A stretch of 64,000 bases of DNA, taken from NCBI RefSeq assembly GCF_007341385.1, contig NZ_VJYD01000004.1:62001-126000 (forward strand). The letters are read 5' to 3'. Under the pieces are notes generated by a model. It had not been told where the DNA came from, did no database searches, and saw nothing but the letters and a program-made list of their open reading frames with translations. The position numbers were made by a program, and so were the translations under genes. The stretch comes from Flavobacterium daemonense. Lineage in GTDB: Bacteria; Bacteroidota; Bacteroidia; Flavobacteriales; Flavobacteriaceae. Positions 33,119 through 41,237 of the stretch are shown here, piece after piece (within the stretch, counting starts at the first letter, position 1; every line of letters begins with the position of its first letter).

Positions 33119-33679
33119 ATGAACGAAGAAATAATTAAAGCTTACGAAGTAATTAAAGAAGGAGGAATTATTCTTTATCCAACTGACACTGTTTGGGGAA
33201 TTGGTTGCGACGCCACTAATCCAGAAGCCGTTGCCAAAATTTATAAATTAAAACAGCGTGCCGAAACACAAAGCATGATTGTGTTGATGAATGGGGAAAA
33301 AATGATGTACAATGTTTTTAAAAATATTCCCGAAGTGGCATGGCAAATTTTAGATTTATCAGACAAACCAACTACTTTAATTCTTGACGATGCTAGAAAT
33401 GTAGCGCATAATGTTATTTCAGCTGATAAATCTCTTGGAGTTAGATTGGTAAAAGAGCCTTTTTGCTTTAAATTGATGGAAAGAATGAAAAAACCTTTAG
33501 TTTCGACTTCTGCCAATATCTCAGGACAGCCAACACCAATGTCTTTTAAAGAAATTAGCCCTGAAATTATAAATGGAGTTGACTATGTTGTAAACTTATA
33601 TCACGATAAAGTTGCCGGAAAACCATCAACAATCATAAAATTGACAAACGATTCGCAGGTAAAAGTGATTCGAAAATAG
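33119..33679 (+). CDS. L-threonylcarbamoyladenylate synthase (TsaC/Sua5 family)
   Basis: The enzyme makes threonylcarbamoyl-AMP from threonine, bicarbonate and ATP, the first step in the essential t6A modification of tRNAs reading ANN codons. The 186-residue product is a single YrdC domain: GGIILYPTDTVWGIGCDATN at the N-terminus, the basic KIYKLKQR motif, and LVSTSANISGQPTP, all conserved. It lacks the C-terminal Sua5 domain, so it is of TsaC length. It converges on the cysteine desulfurase gene. Confidence 0.92.
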   Translation: MNEEIIKAYEVIKEGGIILYPTDTVWGIGCDATNPEAVAKIYKLKQRAETQSMIVLMNGEKMMYNVFKNIPEVAWQILDLSDKPTTLILDDARNVAHNVISADKSLGVRLVKEPFCFKLMERMKKPLVSTSANISGQPTPMSFKEISPEIINGVDYVVNLYHDKVAGKPSTIIKLTNDSQVKVIRK

Positions 33680-33689
33680 TTTTTTTTGC

Positions 33690-33741
33690 TTCAGGTTTCA
33701 AGTTTCAAGTTACAAGTAGAACGTGAAACCTGAAACCTGAA
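33690..33741. repeat. AAACCTG-word inverted repeat between convergent genes
   Basis: Left arm CAGGTTTCAAGTTTCA (33692-33707) pairs with TGAAACCTGAAACCTG (33724-33739) with one mismatch. Both arms are built of 7-base words (CAAGTTT and AAACCTG). The hairpin fills the gap between the convergent tsaC/sua5 and desulfurase genes and could terminate both. Confidence 0.65.
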
Positions 33742-33744
33742 ACT

Positions 33745-34869
33745 TTAAACCGTTTTCAAACTCTCAATCAACCAGTCAATATCTTCTTTTGTGTTGTAAT
33801 GACTGAATGAAATTCGAAGATTTGGTAGTTTTAAATCGGTTTCGGAAAGCATTTCTTTTAAAACGTGCGATGGCTTGATGCTTCCAGATTGGCAAGCACT
33901 TCCTCTCGAAACCGCAATTCCTTTCATATCCAAACTAAACAAAAGCATCGAAGTTTTATCTGCAGAAAAAGGCAGAATTATATTGATGATATTATAAAAA
34001 TCTTCTTTTTTTCCATTGATTCTAAAACCTGGAAAATGAATTTCGAGCTGTTCAATAAGATAATTTTTCAAGTCTGAAATATAAGCTCTCTCTTCATCTA
34101 ACTTTTCATAAGAAACCGCCAGAGCTTTTGCCATTCCAGCAATTTGATGAACAGCTTCTGTTCCGGCGCGAAGGCCTTTTTCCTGTTCTCCACCAAAAAT
34201 CAAAGGCTGCAATCCCGAGTTTTTTCTAACAAATGCAAATCCGATTCCTTTAGGCCCGTGAAATTTATGCGCGCTTGCTACAATAAAATCAACTGGAGTT
34301 TTTTGAAGATCAATTTCGGTTTTTCCAATTGACTGTACGGTATCTGAATGAAACAAAGCATTATATTGCTTGCAAATAATACCAACTCGCTCAAGATCTA
34401 AAATAGTTCCTGTTTCATTGTTCACATGCATCAAACTCACAATTGTCTTCTTATCTTCAGATAACAAATTAGACAAATGCGTCAAATCGATAGTTCCATC
34501 AGCATTTACATTTACATAATCGACTTGAACACCATAATCAGCCTGTAAAGCCAAAACTGTGTATAAAACGGCATGATGTTCAATTCTTGAAGTGATTATA
34601 CGCTTTACGCCAAGATCTTCAACTGAAGAACGCAAAATCCAGTTATCAGCTTCAGTTCCGCCAGAGGTAAAAATGATTTCCTGAGCAGAACAGTTTAAAT
34701 GTTTGGCAATACTTTTTCTGGAAAGTTCTAAAACAGTTTTGCCATTACGTCCAAAACTATGTGTTGAAGACGGATTACCAAAATCTTCTGTCATTACTTT
34801 TGTCATTTCCTGAATCACTTCAGGACGCATGGCAGTTGTAGAGGCGTTATCGAGATATACTTTTTTCAT
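33745..34869 (-). CDS. Cysteine desulfurase (NifS/IscS family)
   Basis: A PLP enzyme that takes sulfur from cysteine for Fe-S clusters or tRNA thiolation. From the ATG at 34869 the product is 374 residues beginning MKKVYLDNASTTAMRPEV. It has FTSGGTEADNWIL, the PLP lysine in VASAHKFHGPKGIGF, and the active-site cysteine in SRGSACQSGS. An upstream in-frame start adds 15 residues without homology, so I prefer the start at the conserved YLDNASTT block. The short loop around the cysteine fits group I (IscS/NifS) rather than SufS. No isc genes are adjacent, so a role in tRNA thiolation is possible. Confidence 0.9.
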   Translation of the reverse strand: MKKVYLDNASTTAMRPEVIQEMTKVMTEDFGNPSSTHSFGRNGKTVLELSRKSIAKHLNCSAQEIIFTSGGTEADNWILRSSVEDLGVKRIITSRIEHHAVLYTVLALQADYGVQVDYVNVNADGTIDLTHLSNLLSEDKKTIVSLMHVNNETGTILDLERVGIICKQYNALFHSDTVQSIGKTEIDLQKTPVDFIVASAHKFHGPKGIGFAFVRKNSGLQPLIFGGEQEKGLRAGTEAVHQIAGMAKALAVSYEKLDEERAYISDLKNYLIEQLEIHFPGFRINGKKEDFYNIINIILPFSADKTSMLLFSLDMKGIAVSRGSACQSGSIKPSHVLKEMLSETDLKLPNLRISFSHYNTKEDIDWLIESLKTV

Positions 34870-34930
34870 TACTGCAAAGTTATAAAATATCAATTGTCCA
34901 ATCTTCAATATCATTTGGCAAATTTTTCAC

Positions 34931-34938
34931 TATTTTTG
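34931..34938 (+). promoter_or_regulatory. Candidate -7 promoter element for the 34956 lipoprotein
   Basis: TATTTTTG matches TAnnTTTG, 17 bases before the ATG at 34956. Confidence 0.55.
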
Positions 34939-34955
34939 ACCCAAATAAAATTACG

Positions 34956-35960
34956 ATGAAAAAATATGCAAGCCTCCTATTGTTCGCGCTATTATTAAAT
35001 GGCTGCGATGATGGTAATTTAACTGTAGAAACTATTGATTTTAAAGATGTAGTTTCAACCAGCTGTGATGCAACTAATACTTTGATTTATAAAATCAAGC
35101 CGCAGGAATCTTTATTACTGCAGATACCTCCAGACAAACTTATAAATGATGCCACATTAGAAGGAAAACCAGTAGTTTATGATATTGACGATGTTGCATA
35201 CCGCTTTTTTTACAGAGCTTATGATGGCGTAATTTCGAAATCAAATATTTGTGATGCAATTCCGCCAGCTTCACCAAAAATCAACCAAGAATGGCATGCA
35301 ATTTCTGGAAAACTAGAAATTGTGACAACTGCAACTTATAAAGATCCAGCTCCCGCAGACGGACACACAGAAATTGTGGGCTACAATCACAACATCACTT
35401 TAAGAGGTGTGACTTTTTCAAAACCAGGACCTGTTCAAGTTAATGATGAATACATTTTTGGAGATTTTAAAACAACTACAGATCCTGTTGTTGTTGCATT
35501 TACAGACGAAGTTGCGAAATACTGTGATGTACAGCATAAGGCTTACAACAATAATTTATCAAACGCACTTATTATAGAAAACTTAGACGAAAACTTAATT
35601 AAAAATCAAGATACGCCTCCGGGACAGCCTAGAACAAGTTTGATCAGCATACCAACAACTGACCCAGCGGTTACGTCTAATAATGTGTTTTACAGAACAT
35701 ACAACAACAATTTGCCTGAGTCTACCCGAGATTATTATTGCACGAATACAACTCCATCAAGTCCAACTGTAAAAGATACTTGGACAGGTGTTGCGGGTGT
35801 TGCAAATGTAAGTGGAATTATAGAAGTGACTACAACCAGCAACCTTAAAGTTTTTAAACATAAAATCGTAATAAGAAACGCTTCTATGAAAAAAGGAAAC
35901 AGCACTTTCAAACTAGCGACCGAATTTGTTTTAGGAACAGTAACTACAATTGCACCTTAA
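34956..35960 (+). CDS. Lipoprotein with two homologous tandem domains, unknown function
   Basis: A 334-residue protein with a lipoprotein signal peptide (MKKYASLLLFALLLNGC, lipid cysteine 17). The mature part appears to contain two related units. Unit 1 runs over about residues 35-180 (SCDATNTLIYKI, FFYRAYDG, CDAIPPASPKI, EWHAISG, HNITLRGVTF, EYIFGDF). Unit 2 runs over about 185-334 (YCDVQHKAYN, VFYRTYNN, CTNTTPSSPTV, TWTGVAG, HKIVIRNASM, EFVLGTV). The shared order of motifs indicates an internal duplication. I know no function; an outer-membrane or periplasmic anchored protein is expected. A terminator follows. Confidence 0.75.
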   Translation: MKKYASLLLFALLLNGCDDGNLTVETIDFKDVVSTSCDATNTLIYKIKPQESLLLQIPPDKLINDATLEGKPVVYDIDDVAYRFFYRAYDGVISKSNICDAIPPASPKINQEWHAISGKLEIVTTATYKDPAPADGHTEIVGYNHNITLRGVTFSKPGPVQVNDEYIFGDFKTTTDPVVVAFTDEVAKYCDVQHKAYNNNLSNALIIENLDENLIKNQDTPPGQPRTSLISIPTTDPAVTSNNVFYRTYNNNLPESTRDYYCTNTTPSSPTVKDTWTGVAGVANVSGIIEVTTTSNLKVFKHKIVIRNASMKKGNSTFKLATEFVLGTVTTIAP

Positions 35961-36005
35961 ATATTGTTTGGAAATTTTGCTGTAAAAAGTATTTTAAATT
36001 CCTAC

Positions 36006-36070
36006 AAAAAAACATCCATTTTTCAAGCTGATTTTTCAATTAAATCAGAAATAAAAACGGATGTTTTTTT
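36006..36070 (+). terminator. Terminator after the 34956 lipoprotein gene
   Basis: AAAAAAACATCC (36006-36017) pairs with GGATGTTTTTTT (36059-36070), and the T-rich right arm ends the structure. The loop is long at about 41 bases and contains a smaller AT-rich pairing. Confidence 0.6.
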
Positions 36071-36108
36071 ATGCTTCAAACGGAGCTCTTTTTAAGCCAA
36101 AAAAAGTT

Positions 36109-36660
36109 TTATTTATTGTTTTGCCTAAAATAAACTTCAGTTGCCCCAAGTCCATATTTTTGATAATTGGCATCTTGAAAATCGATTCCGTCGTAACGGC
36201 CCAATAAAAAATCAAGTTCGGCTTTTAGAATTCCTTCACCGACGCCGTGAATAAAAACAATTTTTGGAATCCTGTTTCTGATTGCAAATTCAATGTGTCT
36301 TTTTGCCGTTTCTGTCTGCAATGTCAAAATATCATAATTTGACATACCGCGTTTATTTGGAACTAATTTTTCGATGTGCAAATCAAATTCAGGAACCGAA
36401 ACTTCGCGCTTATCTTTCTTTTCTTTGACAAAACTTCTTGGTTTTGGTTCTGTTTTCTCTTTTGTAATTTCATCTAAATCAATTCTTTTAATAGAATTCA
36501 TTAAATTACTGGTTTCCTGAATTTTAATTAATTCATTGACAAAAAATGTCATCATAAAACCATCCTCAGTTTCGATCAAAACCTCATTGTTTTTCACTGA
36601 AACTACTGTTCCGTTTATGGCTTCATCTAAAACCGAAACCTTATCTCCTTTATTCAACAT
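36109..36660 (-). CDS. Smr-domain protein with N-terminal KOW-like region
   Basis: From the ATG at 36660 the product is 183 residues. The N-terminus MLNKGDKVSVLDEAINGTVVSVKNNEVLIET is a small barrel like that of MutS2-related and DUF2027 proteins. The C-terminal Smr domain has FDLHIEKL, FIHGVGEGILKAEL (the conserved HGxG motif) and a GLGATEVYF end. Smr domains act as DNA or RNA nucleases in MutS2 and relatives. The full MutS core is absent. The start overlaps the end of the preceding small membrane gene by 11 bases, suggesting translational coupling. Confidence 0.85.
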   Translation of the reverse strand: MLNKGDKVSVLDEAINGTVVSVKNNEVLIETEDGFMMTFFVNELIKIQETSNLMNSIKRIDLDEITKEKTEPKPRSFVKEKKDKREVSVPEFDLHIEKLVPNKRGMSNYDILTLQTETAKRHIEFAIRNRIPKIVFIHGVGEGILKAELDFLLGRYDGIDFQDANYQKYGLGATEVYFRQNNK

Positions 36661-36835
36661 CGTCTTCGTCTTTATCTTGATTTTTACTTGGCGTTTTTGC
36701 ACTCAGCTGCATCATTCCGTACATGAAAACTACAATTGCAGCAATCATGATATAGATGTTTTTATCTTCAGAAACTTGTTCATAGAATGCTACTCCAATG
36801 GCAAGAATCATTATTAAAATTTTAAAAGCTTTCAT
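36650..36835 (-). CDS. Small two-helix membrane protein
   Basis: This 61-residue product has two hydrophobic stretches (MKAFKILIMILAIGVAFYE and NIYIMIAAIVVFMYGMMQL) and an acidic, lysine-rich tail (KTPSKNQDKDEDDVE). It is first in a two-gene unit with the Smr protein, whose start codon lies inside its last codons. A TACTTTTG promoter motif sits 20 bases upstream. No function is known to me. Confidence 0.7.
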   Translation of the reverse strand: MKAFKILIMILAIGVAFYEQVSEDKNIYIMIAAIVVFMYGMMQLSAKTPSKNQDKDEDDVE

Positions 36836-36855
36836 TTTTTTTCTTTATAAGGTTT

Positions 36856-36863
36856 CAAAAGTA
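36856..36863 (-). promoter_or_regulatory. Candidate -7 promoter element for the 36835 unit
   Basis: Minus-strand TACTTTTG matches TAnnTTTG, about 20 bases before the ATG at 36835. Confidence 0.52.
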
Positions 36864-36940
36864 TAAAACTTTAAAATAGCAGTTTATTTCTTCTGAAGTG
36901 ATATCGCATATTTTTTTGTAAAATTGCAAAAAACATTCCC

Positions 36941-37225
36941 TTGAATCCAGAGCATTATATGATCCCTTGCCTGTTCAAATCGATCTTCGGTTTTGACTGT
37001 TTGACCTGTGGTTTTCAGCGTGCTTTATTCTTACTTTTTCAAGGCGAGTTTTTGGCCGCATTTAAAATGTATCCGGCACTTTATTCTACCCTTTTATTTT
37101 TCGGATTTTTGATTTTTTACTTTTTCAATTCATCAAAAAAATACAAAAAGCTAATTTGGAAACTTGCCTATTTGAATCTGATTTTTATCATTTTTGGTTA
37201 TTACCTCAAGCACTTTTACTTCTGA
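36941..37225 (+). CDS. DUF2752 family small membrane protein
   Basis: A 94-residue product with the DUF2752 motif near the N-terminus: MIPCLFKSIFGFDCLTCGFQRALFLLFQG (paired CLTCG followed by Q-R-A). Two or three membrane helices follow. Function is unknown. The frame opens with TTG at 36941; an ATG at 36959 would give MIPCLFK as the start. I keep TTG because related proteins, from memory, have a few residues before the (M)LPC motif, but this is uncertain. It ends in a palindrome shared with the convergent DUF1003 gene. Confidence 0.75.
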   Translation: MNPEHYMIPCLFKSIFGFDCLTCGFQRALFLLFQGEFLAAFKMYPALYSTLLFFGFLIFYFFNSSKKYKKLIWKLAYLNLIFIIFGYYLKHFYF

Positions 37226-37231
37226 TTTTTG

Positions 37232-37256
37232 TCCCGAAGCCTCGGGATTATTTTTT
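37232..37256 (+). terminator. TCCCGAAGC-type hairpin terminator
   Basis: TCCCGAAGCCTCGGGA (37232-37247) is a 6-bp GC-rich stem with a 4-base loop, followed by TTATTTTTT. It lies just past the DUF2752 stop. The same hairpin recurs at 49343-49358 and 57134-57149. Confidence 0.75.
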
Positions 37257-37949
37257 GATCTGATTCAAAATATCATTCATCATTTCGATCTGGACTTTTT
37301 GAATTTCGATCAATTCTTGCTGCTGATGCATGATGAGATGATCAATTTTATCGTGAATCATTCTGATCTCTAATTCCGATTTCAAGTTGATCATAAAATC
37401 TTTTTTTGCGCGGTTTCTGTCTTTTTCTTCCTGACGATTTTGGCTCATCATAATTACCGGCGCTTGAAGAGCAGCAATACACGATAAAATCAAATTAAGC
37501 AAAATAAAAGGATATGGGTCAAAACCTTTGTTGACTAAAAAATAAACATTTGATCCAATCCAAACCACTATAAAAAGAACAAACGAAATAATAAAAGTCC
37601 AGCTTCCGCCAAAATCAGCTACTTTATCGGCTACTTTTTGACCAAAATTTCTTGTTTCATCTTCATCTTCAACAATGCTTACAATAGATTTATCTTCTTT
37701 TAAAGAGGAAATAACACTTTTTTCAAGATCAGAAAGCATCCCGATCTCGCTTGATAAATAATTCGAAATGTATTTTTGGCGGTAATCATTCAATTCCTGA
37801 ACCGAAACACAATCCTCATCACAAAATGAAGGATAATCTTTTTTAATCAAACTAAGAATAGGGTCGTGAATTGATTTTCCATAAATTTTCTGATTATCTG
37901 GCAATTCAAGACCAGAAATGGCACTTTTAAAAGTTGAATTATTTTTCAT
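37248..37949 (-). CDS. DUF1003 family membrane protein
   Basis: A 233-residue protein with DUF1003 hallmarks: KVADKVADFGGSWTFIISFVLFIVVWIGSNV, then DPYPFILLNLILSCIAALQAPVIMMSQNRQEEKDR. These form two membrane helices with short periplasmic loop and a conserved MSQNRQ end. N-terminal residues 1-105 are soluble and the C-terminus is helical (LKSELEIRMIHDKIDHLI). The molecular role of DUF1003 is unknown. It converges on the DUF2752 gene. Confidence 0.85.
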   Translation of the reverse strand: MKNNSTFKSAISGLELPDNQKIYGKSIHDPILSLIKKDYPSFCDEDCVSVQELNDYRQKYISNYLSSEIGMLSDLEKSVISSLKEDKSIVSIVEDEDETRNFGQKVADKVADFGGSWTFIISFVLFIVVWIGSNVYFLVNKGFDPYPFILLNLILSCIAALQAPVIMMSQNRQEEKDRNRAKKDFMINLKSELEIRMIHDKIDHLIMHQQQELIEIQKVQIEMMNDILNQIKK

Positions 37950-38341
37950 TTTTATAAATTTTACTTGCTAATTTACACATTTAAGTTTTTAAGAGAGACA
38001 AACAGAGATGTATTTAAGCCGTCAATTGCAAATAATTTAAACACATACAAACATAGATTTAGAGTTCTTAAAAAAGGCGTTTCACTTGTTCTAAAAAAAT
38101 ATTGTTGGCTCTGTGTTAGAAACTGGTTTCTTTTCAAACTCTTTACTACAAATAAAATCTATGTTTCTATGTATTTAATAAACAAAACGAATTATAACTA
38201 ATGGGTTGAGTTGTATTTATTGATCATTTAATTATCACAAATAGGATAGCCAACGCAAAATTTCTTTAGTTAATTCCTGCCCTTATTTACAAAAAACGCC
38301 TTACTTTTAACGTTTGAAAATATCCATTCAATTTTATAATT
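37950..38341. repeat. ACATAGAAACATAG-family repeat, copy 3, in a 390-base intergenic region
   Basis: Within this non-coding stretch, 38034-38190 contains ACACATACAAACATAG, AAAAAAGGCGTTTCAC, TGTTAGAAAC and AAAATCTATGTTTCTATGTA, the same words as at 3721-3840 and 7348-7442. An apparent 78-residue frame across it consists of the repeat and has no protein-like features. The rest is AT-rich and holds the cysE start region. Confidence 0.6.
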
Positions 38342-39133
38342 GTGACAAAAGACTCTATCATACAAAATATCAAAGCTTTAAAGAGCCATTCAAACATAAA
38401 TTACGGAATCAAAACTAAAACAGAAGATTTTACCGAGAAGCTTTTTTACACACTTTTTGATTCGAATGCCGCTTTAGACAAAAGCATTGACGATCTCGAA
38501 ATACGCTTTAAAGAGATTGCCGTTTTAGCATGCCAAAAACCAGAAAAATTATGTGAATCGATTTGGGACAGATTCTTGGAAAAACTTCCGGGAGTCCTAG
38601 AAAAACTGAATCAAGACGCTGCTTATATTTTAGAAAATGATCCAGCATCAAACAGCATAGACGAGGTTTATTTGGCTTATCCTGGTTTTTATGCAATTGC
38701 CATTTATCGATTAAGCCACGAATTATATTTGCTTGATTTATTGCTTTTTTCAAGATTAATGAGCGAATATGCACACCGAATTACGGGAACTGATATTCAT
38801 GCCGGAGCTAAAATTGCATCGCCATTTTTTATTGATCACGCGACCGGAATCGTTATTGGCGAAACTACCGTAATTGAAAAACATGTAAAAATATACCAAG
38901 GTGTTACGCTTGGTGCTTTGAGCGTTAGCAAAGAAATGAAAAACGCAAAACGACATCCTACCGTTGAAAAAAACGTATGTATTTATGCTAATGCCACTAT
39001 TTTGGGCGGAGAAACTGTAATTGGAAAAAACAGCATCGTTGGCGGAAATGCCTGGATTACAAAATCGATTCCGGCAGATTCTATCGTTTTGAACACCACT
39101 ACAACAGAAGTTAAAATAAAAGAGAAAAAATAA
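38342..39133 (+). CDS. cysE: Serine O-acetyltransferase
   Basis: CysE/EpsC makes O-acetylserine from serine and acetyl-CoA, the carbon skeleton for cysteine. The 263-residue product has a helical N-terminal domain and a C-terminal left-handed beta-helix. Visible motifs are YRLSHELY, TGTDIHAGAKIASPFFIDHATGIVIGET (catalytic Asp-His of DHATG) and YQGVTLGALS. The start is GTG at 38342; no ATG is available before the conserved region. It is followed by cysM after a single base, so the two act as an operon for cysteine synthesis. Confidence 0.92.
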   Translation: MTKDSIIQNIKALKSHSNINYGIKTKTEDFTEKLFYTLFDSNAALDKSIDDLEIRFKEIAVLACQKPEKLCESIWDRFLEKLPGVLEKLNQDAAYILENDPASNSIDEVYLAYPGFYAIAIYRLSHELYLLDLLLFSRLMSEYAHRITGTDIHAGAKIASPFFIDHATGIVIGETTVIEKHVKIYQGVTLGALSVSKEMKNAKRHPTVEKNVCIYANATILGGETVIGKNSIVGGNAWITKSIPADSIVLNTTTTEVKIKEKK

Positions 39134-39134
39134 A

Positions 39135-40022
39135 ATGAGTCCACAGAAATTGCTAAACCTAATTGGAAATACTCCATTGATGGAAACTGTCAATTTGGTT
39201 AAAAATAAAAACGTAAAACTTTTATTAAAACTAGAAGGAAATAATCCGGGAGGAAGCGTAAAAGACAGAGCGGCTTACAACATGATTGCAGCCGCTTTAG
39301 AGCGAGGCGATATTAAAAAAGGCAACAAATTAATTGAGGCAACCAGCGGTAATACCGGAATTGCTTTGGCAATGATTGCACAATTATTCAATATTGAAAT
39401 CGAACTGGTTTTACCAGAAGATTCGACTAAAGAAAGAACGCAGACGATGCGTGCATATGGCGCTACAGTGATTTTAACGCCTGCTGAAGAAGGAATTATT
39501 GGTTCTAGAGATTATGCCGACAGAAAAGTAGCTGAAGGTGGTTATATCATGCTGAATCAATTTGCAAATGATGACAATTGGAAAGCGCACTATAAAACTA
39601 CAGGACCAGAAATCTGGAACGATACCGAAGGAACTGTAACACATTTTGTTTCGGCAATGGGAACTACAGGAACCATTATTGGAACCTCGACTTATTTAAA
39701 AGAAAAAAATCCAGCGATACAAATTGTCGGTGCACAGCCTAGCGACGGTTCGCAAATTCCAGGAATTCGCAAATGGCCACAGGAATATTTGCCAAAAATA
39801 TTCGACGCGTCAAAAGTAGATACTGTAATTGATGTAAGTGAAGACGAAGCCAGAGCAATGACAAAACGTTTGGCACTTGAAGAAGGTGTTTTTGCTGGAA
39901 TGAGCAGCGGCGGTTCTGTCGCTGTAGCTTTAAAAATAGCCGAAAAATTAGAATCTGGGGTTATTGTAGCGGTGATCTGCGATCGCGGTGATCGTTATTT
40001 GTCTTCGGATTTATTTGACTAA
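39135..40022 (+). CDS. cysM: Cysteine synthase (CysM-type)
   Basis: A PLP enzyme that makes cysteine from O-acetylserine and sulfide or thiosulfate. The 295-residue product has the PLP lysine motif GGSVKDRAAYNMI. It also has the substrate loop EATSGNTGIALAM, FVSAMGTTGTIIG (phosphate binding) and EEGVFAGMSSGG. The length and the short C-terminus are of CysM type rather than CysK. It begins one base after the cysE stop and is followed by a word-repeat hairpin. Confidence 0.9.
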   Translation: MSPQKLLNLIGNTPLMETVNLVKNKNVKLLLKLEGNNPGGSVKDRAAYNMIAAALERGDIKKGNKLIEATSGNTGIALAMIAQLFNIEIELVLPEDSTKERTQTMRAYGATVILTPAEEGIIGSRDYADRKVAEGGYIMLNQFANDDNWKAHYKTTGPEIWNDTEGTVTHFVSAMGTTGTIIGTSTYLKEKNPAIQIVGAQPSDGSQIPGIRKWPQEYLPKIFDASKVDTVIDVSEDEARAMTKRLALEEGVFAGMSSGGSVAVALKIAEKLESGVIVAVICDRGDRYLSSDLFD

Positions 40023-40025
40023 AAA

Positions 40026-40155
40026 AAGATGCTAAGGTTCTGAGGTGCTAAGATGCTAAGATTTTTGAACACTAAAAAACTTAGCATCTTAGCACCTCAG
40101 GATCTTTAAAAAAAAACCTTTGTACCTTAACAACTCAGAACCTTAGAATCTCAAA
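40026..40155. repeat. TTAGCAAC-word array forming a 21-bp hairpin, copy 1
   Basis: The spacer between cysM and the next gene is built from 8-base words (TTAGCACC, TTAGCATC, TCAGAACC, TTAGAATC). Positions 40040-40060 and 40080-40100 form a perfect 21-bp stem with a 19-base loop. A second set of words (CTTTGTACCTTAACAACTCAGAACC) follows. Two more members are at 41152-41230 and 46240-46377. Confidence 0.75.
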
Positions 40156-40157
40156 AA

Positions 40158-41144
40158 ATGAACTACAGAAAACTAGGAAAAACAAACTTTAATATCTCTG
40201 AAATCTCTCTTGGAACTTGGCAAGTTGGGGGAAAATGGGGATCGGGATTTGATGATAAAACTGCTGATGTGCTTATAAATACAGCAATTGATAATGGCAT
40301 TAATTTTATTGATACGGCCGATGTTTATGAAAATGGATTAAGCGAAACTGCCGTTGGGCGTGTTGTGCGCTCAAGATCTGAACGAATTTTTGTCGCTACA
40401 AAATGTGGACGCCAAATTAATCCGCATGTGAATGACGGCTACCAGCCGAAAGTACTTCAGAAATTTGTTGAAGACAGCTTAAAAAGAACTGGATTAGAGA
40501 CTTTAGATTTGATTCAGCTGCACTGCCCTCCTACTGAAGTTTATTATCGTCCAGAAATTTTTGAATTATTTGACCGTTTAAAAGATCAGGGGAAAATTTT
40601 AAATCTTGGTGTAAGCGTTGAAAAAGTTGAAGAAGCTTTAAAAGCAATTGAATATTCGAATGTTACGACGGTTCAGATTATTTTTAATTTGTTCCGCCAG
40701 CGTCCTTCGCAATTATTTTTCTCAGAAGCTAGGAAGAAAGATATCGGAATCATTGCACGCGTTCCTTTAGCAAGCGGACTTTTGACGGGCAAATTTGACT
40801 CAAAAACTACTTTTGAACCGCAAGATCACCGTAATTTTAATCGCAACGGAGAAGCTTTTGACAAAGGCGAAACGTTCTCTGGAATTGATTATGAATTAGG
40901 ATTAAAGGCTGTCGAAGAATTAAAAGCGTTATTTCCAGAAAATCCAAATCTTGCTCCTATTGCATTGCAATGGATTTTAAATTTTGACGAAATCAGTTGT
41001 ATTATTCCGGGTGCTTCAAAAGCAGATCATGTTCTATCAAATTTATCTGTTTACGATCTTCCAAAAATAAGTCCGGAGAAAATTGCAGCAATGAATACAA
41101 TTTACGAAAAATACATCAAACCATCTGTTCATCACTTATGGTGA
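40158..41144 (+). CDS. Aldo/keto reductase
   Basis: A 328-residue NADPH-dependent oxidoreductase with a TIM-barrel fold. The motifs are ISLGTWQVGG, INFIDTADVYENGLSETAVGR (catalytic Asp and Tyr), VATKCG (lysine), LDLIQLHCPP (histidine replacing-type active site motif) and IIPGASKADHVLSNL for cofactor binding at the C-terminus. It resembles the YajO/'general stress' AKR group. The substrate is unknown. It is flanked on both sides by TTAGCAAC-word hairpins and may have moved as a unit with them. Confidence 0.88.
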   Translation: MNYRKLGKTNFNISEISLGTWQVGGKWGSGFDDKTADVLINTAIDNGINFIDTADVYENGLSETAVGRVVRSRSERIFVATKCGRQINPHVNDGYQPKVLQKFVEDSLKRTGLETLDLIQLHCPPTEVYYRPEIFELFDRLKDQGKILNLGVSVEKVEEALKAIEYSNVTTVQIIFNLFRQRPSQLFFSEARKKDIGIIARVPLASGLLTGKFDSKTTFEPQDHRNFNRNGEAFDKGETFSGIDYELGLKAVEELKALFPENPNLAPIALQWILNFDEISCIIPGASKADHVLSNLSVYDLPKISPEKIAAMNTIYEKYIKPSVHHLW

Positions 41145-41151
41145 TTTGTTT

Positions 41152-41230
41152 GAGTTGCTAAGATTCTGAGACACTGAGATTCTGAGTTAAAAAAACTTAG
41201 CAACTTAGCATCTCAGAATCTTAGCAACTC
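41152..41230. repeat. TTAGCAAC-word hairpin, copy 2
   Basis: GAGTTGCTAAGATTCTGAGA (41152-41171) pairs perfectly with 41211-41230, a 20-bp stem. Both arms consist of 8-base words (TTAGCAAC, TTAGCATC, TCAGAATC). It lies between the convergent aldo/keto reductase and histidine kinase genes and probably ends both transcripts. Confidence 0.78.
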
Positions 41231-41237
41231 AAAAAAA

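Noticed and set aside
36602..36702. Longer N-terminus of the Smr protein
   Set aside because: The extra residues (MQKRQVKIKIKTKT) are a lysine-rich artefact of the overlapping membrane gene; MLNKGDKV at 36660 is the natural start.
37965..38201. A 78-residue plus-strand frame before cysE
   Set aside because: It consists of the dispersed ACATAG-type repeat words translated; no protein features.
40026..41230. CRISPR-like direct repeats
   Set aside because: The word arrays are 7-8 bases long, degenerate, fold back as hairpins and have no spacers; no cas genes are present.
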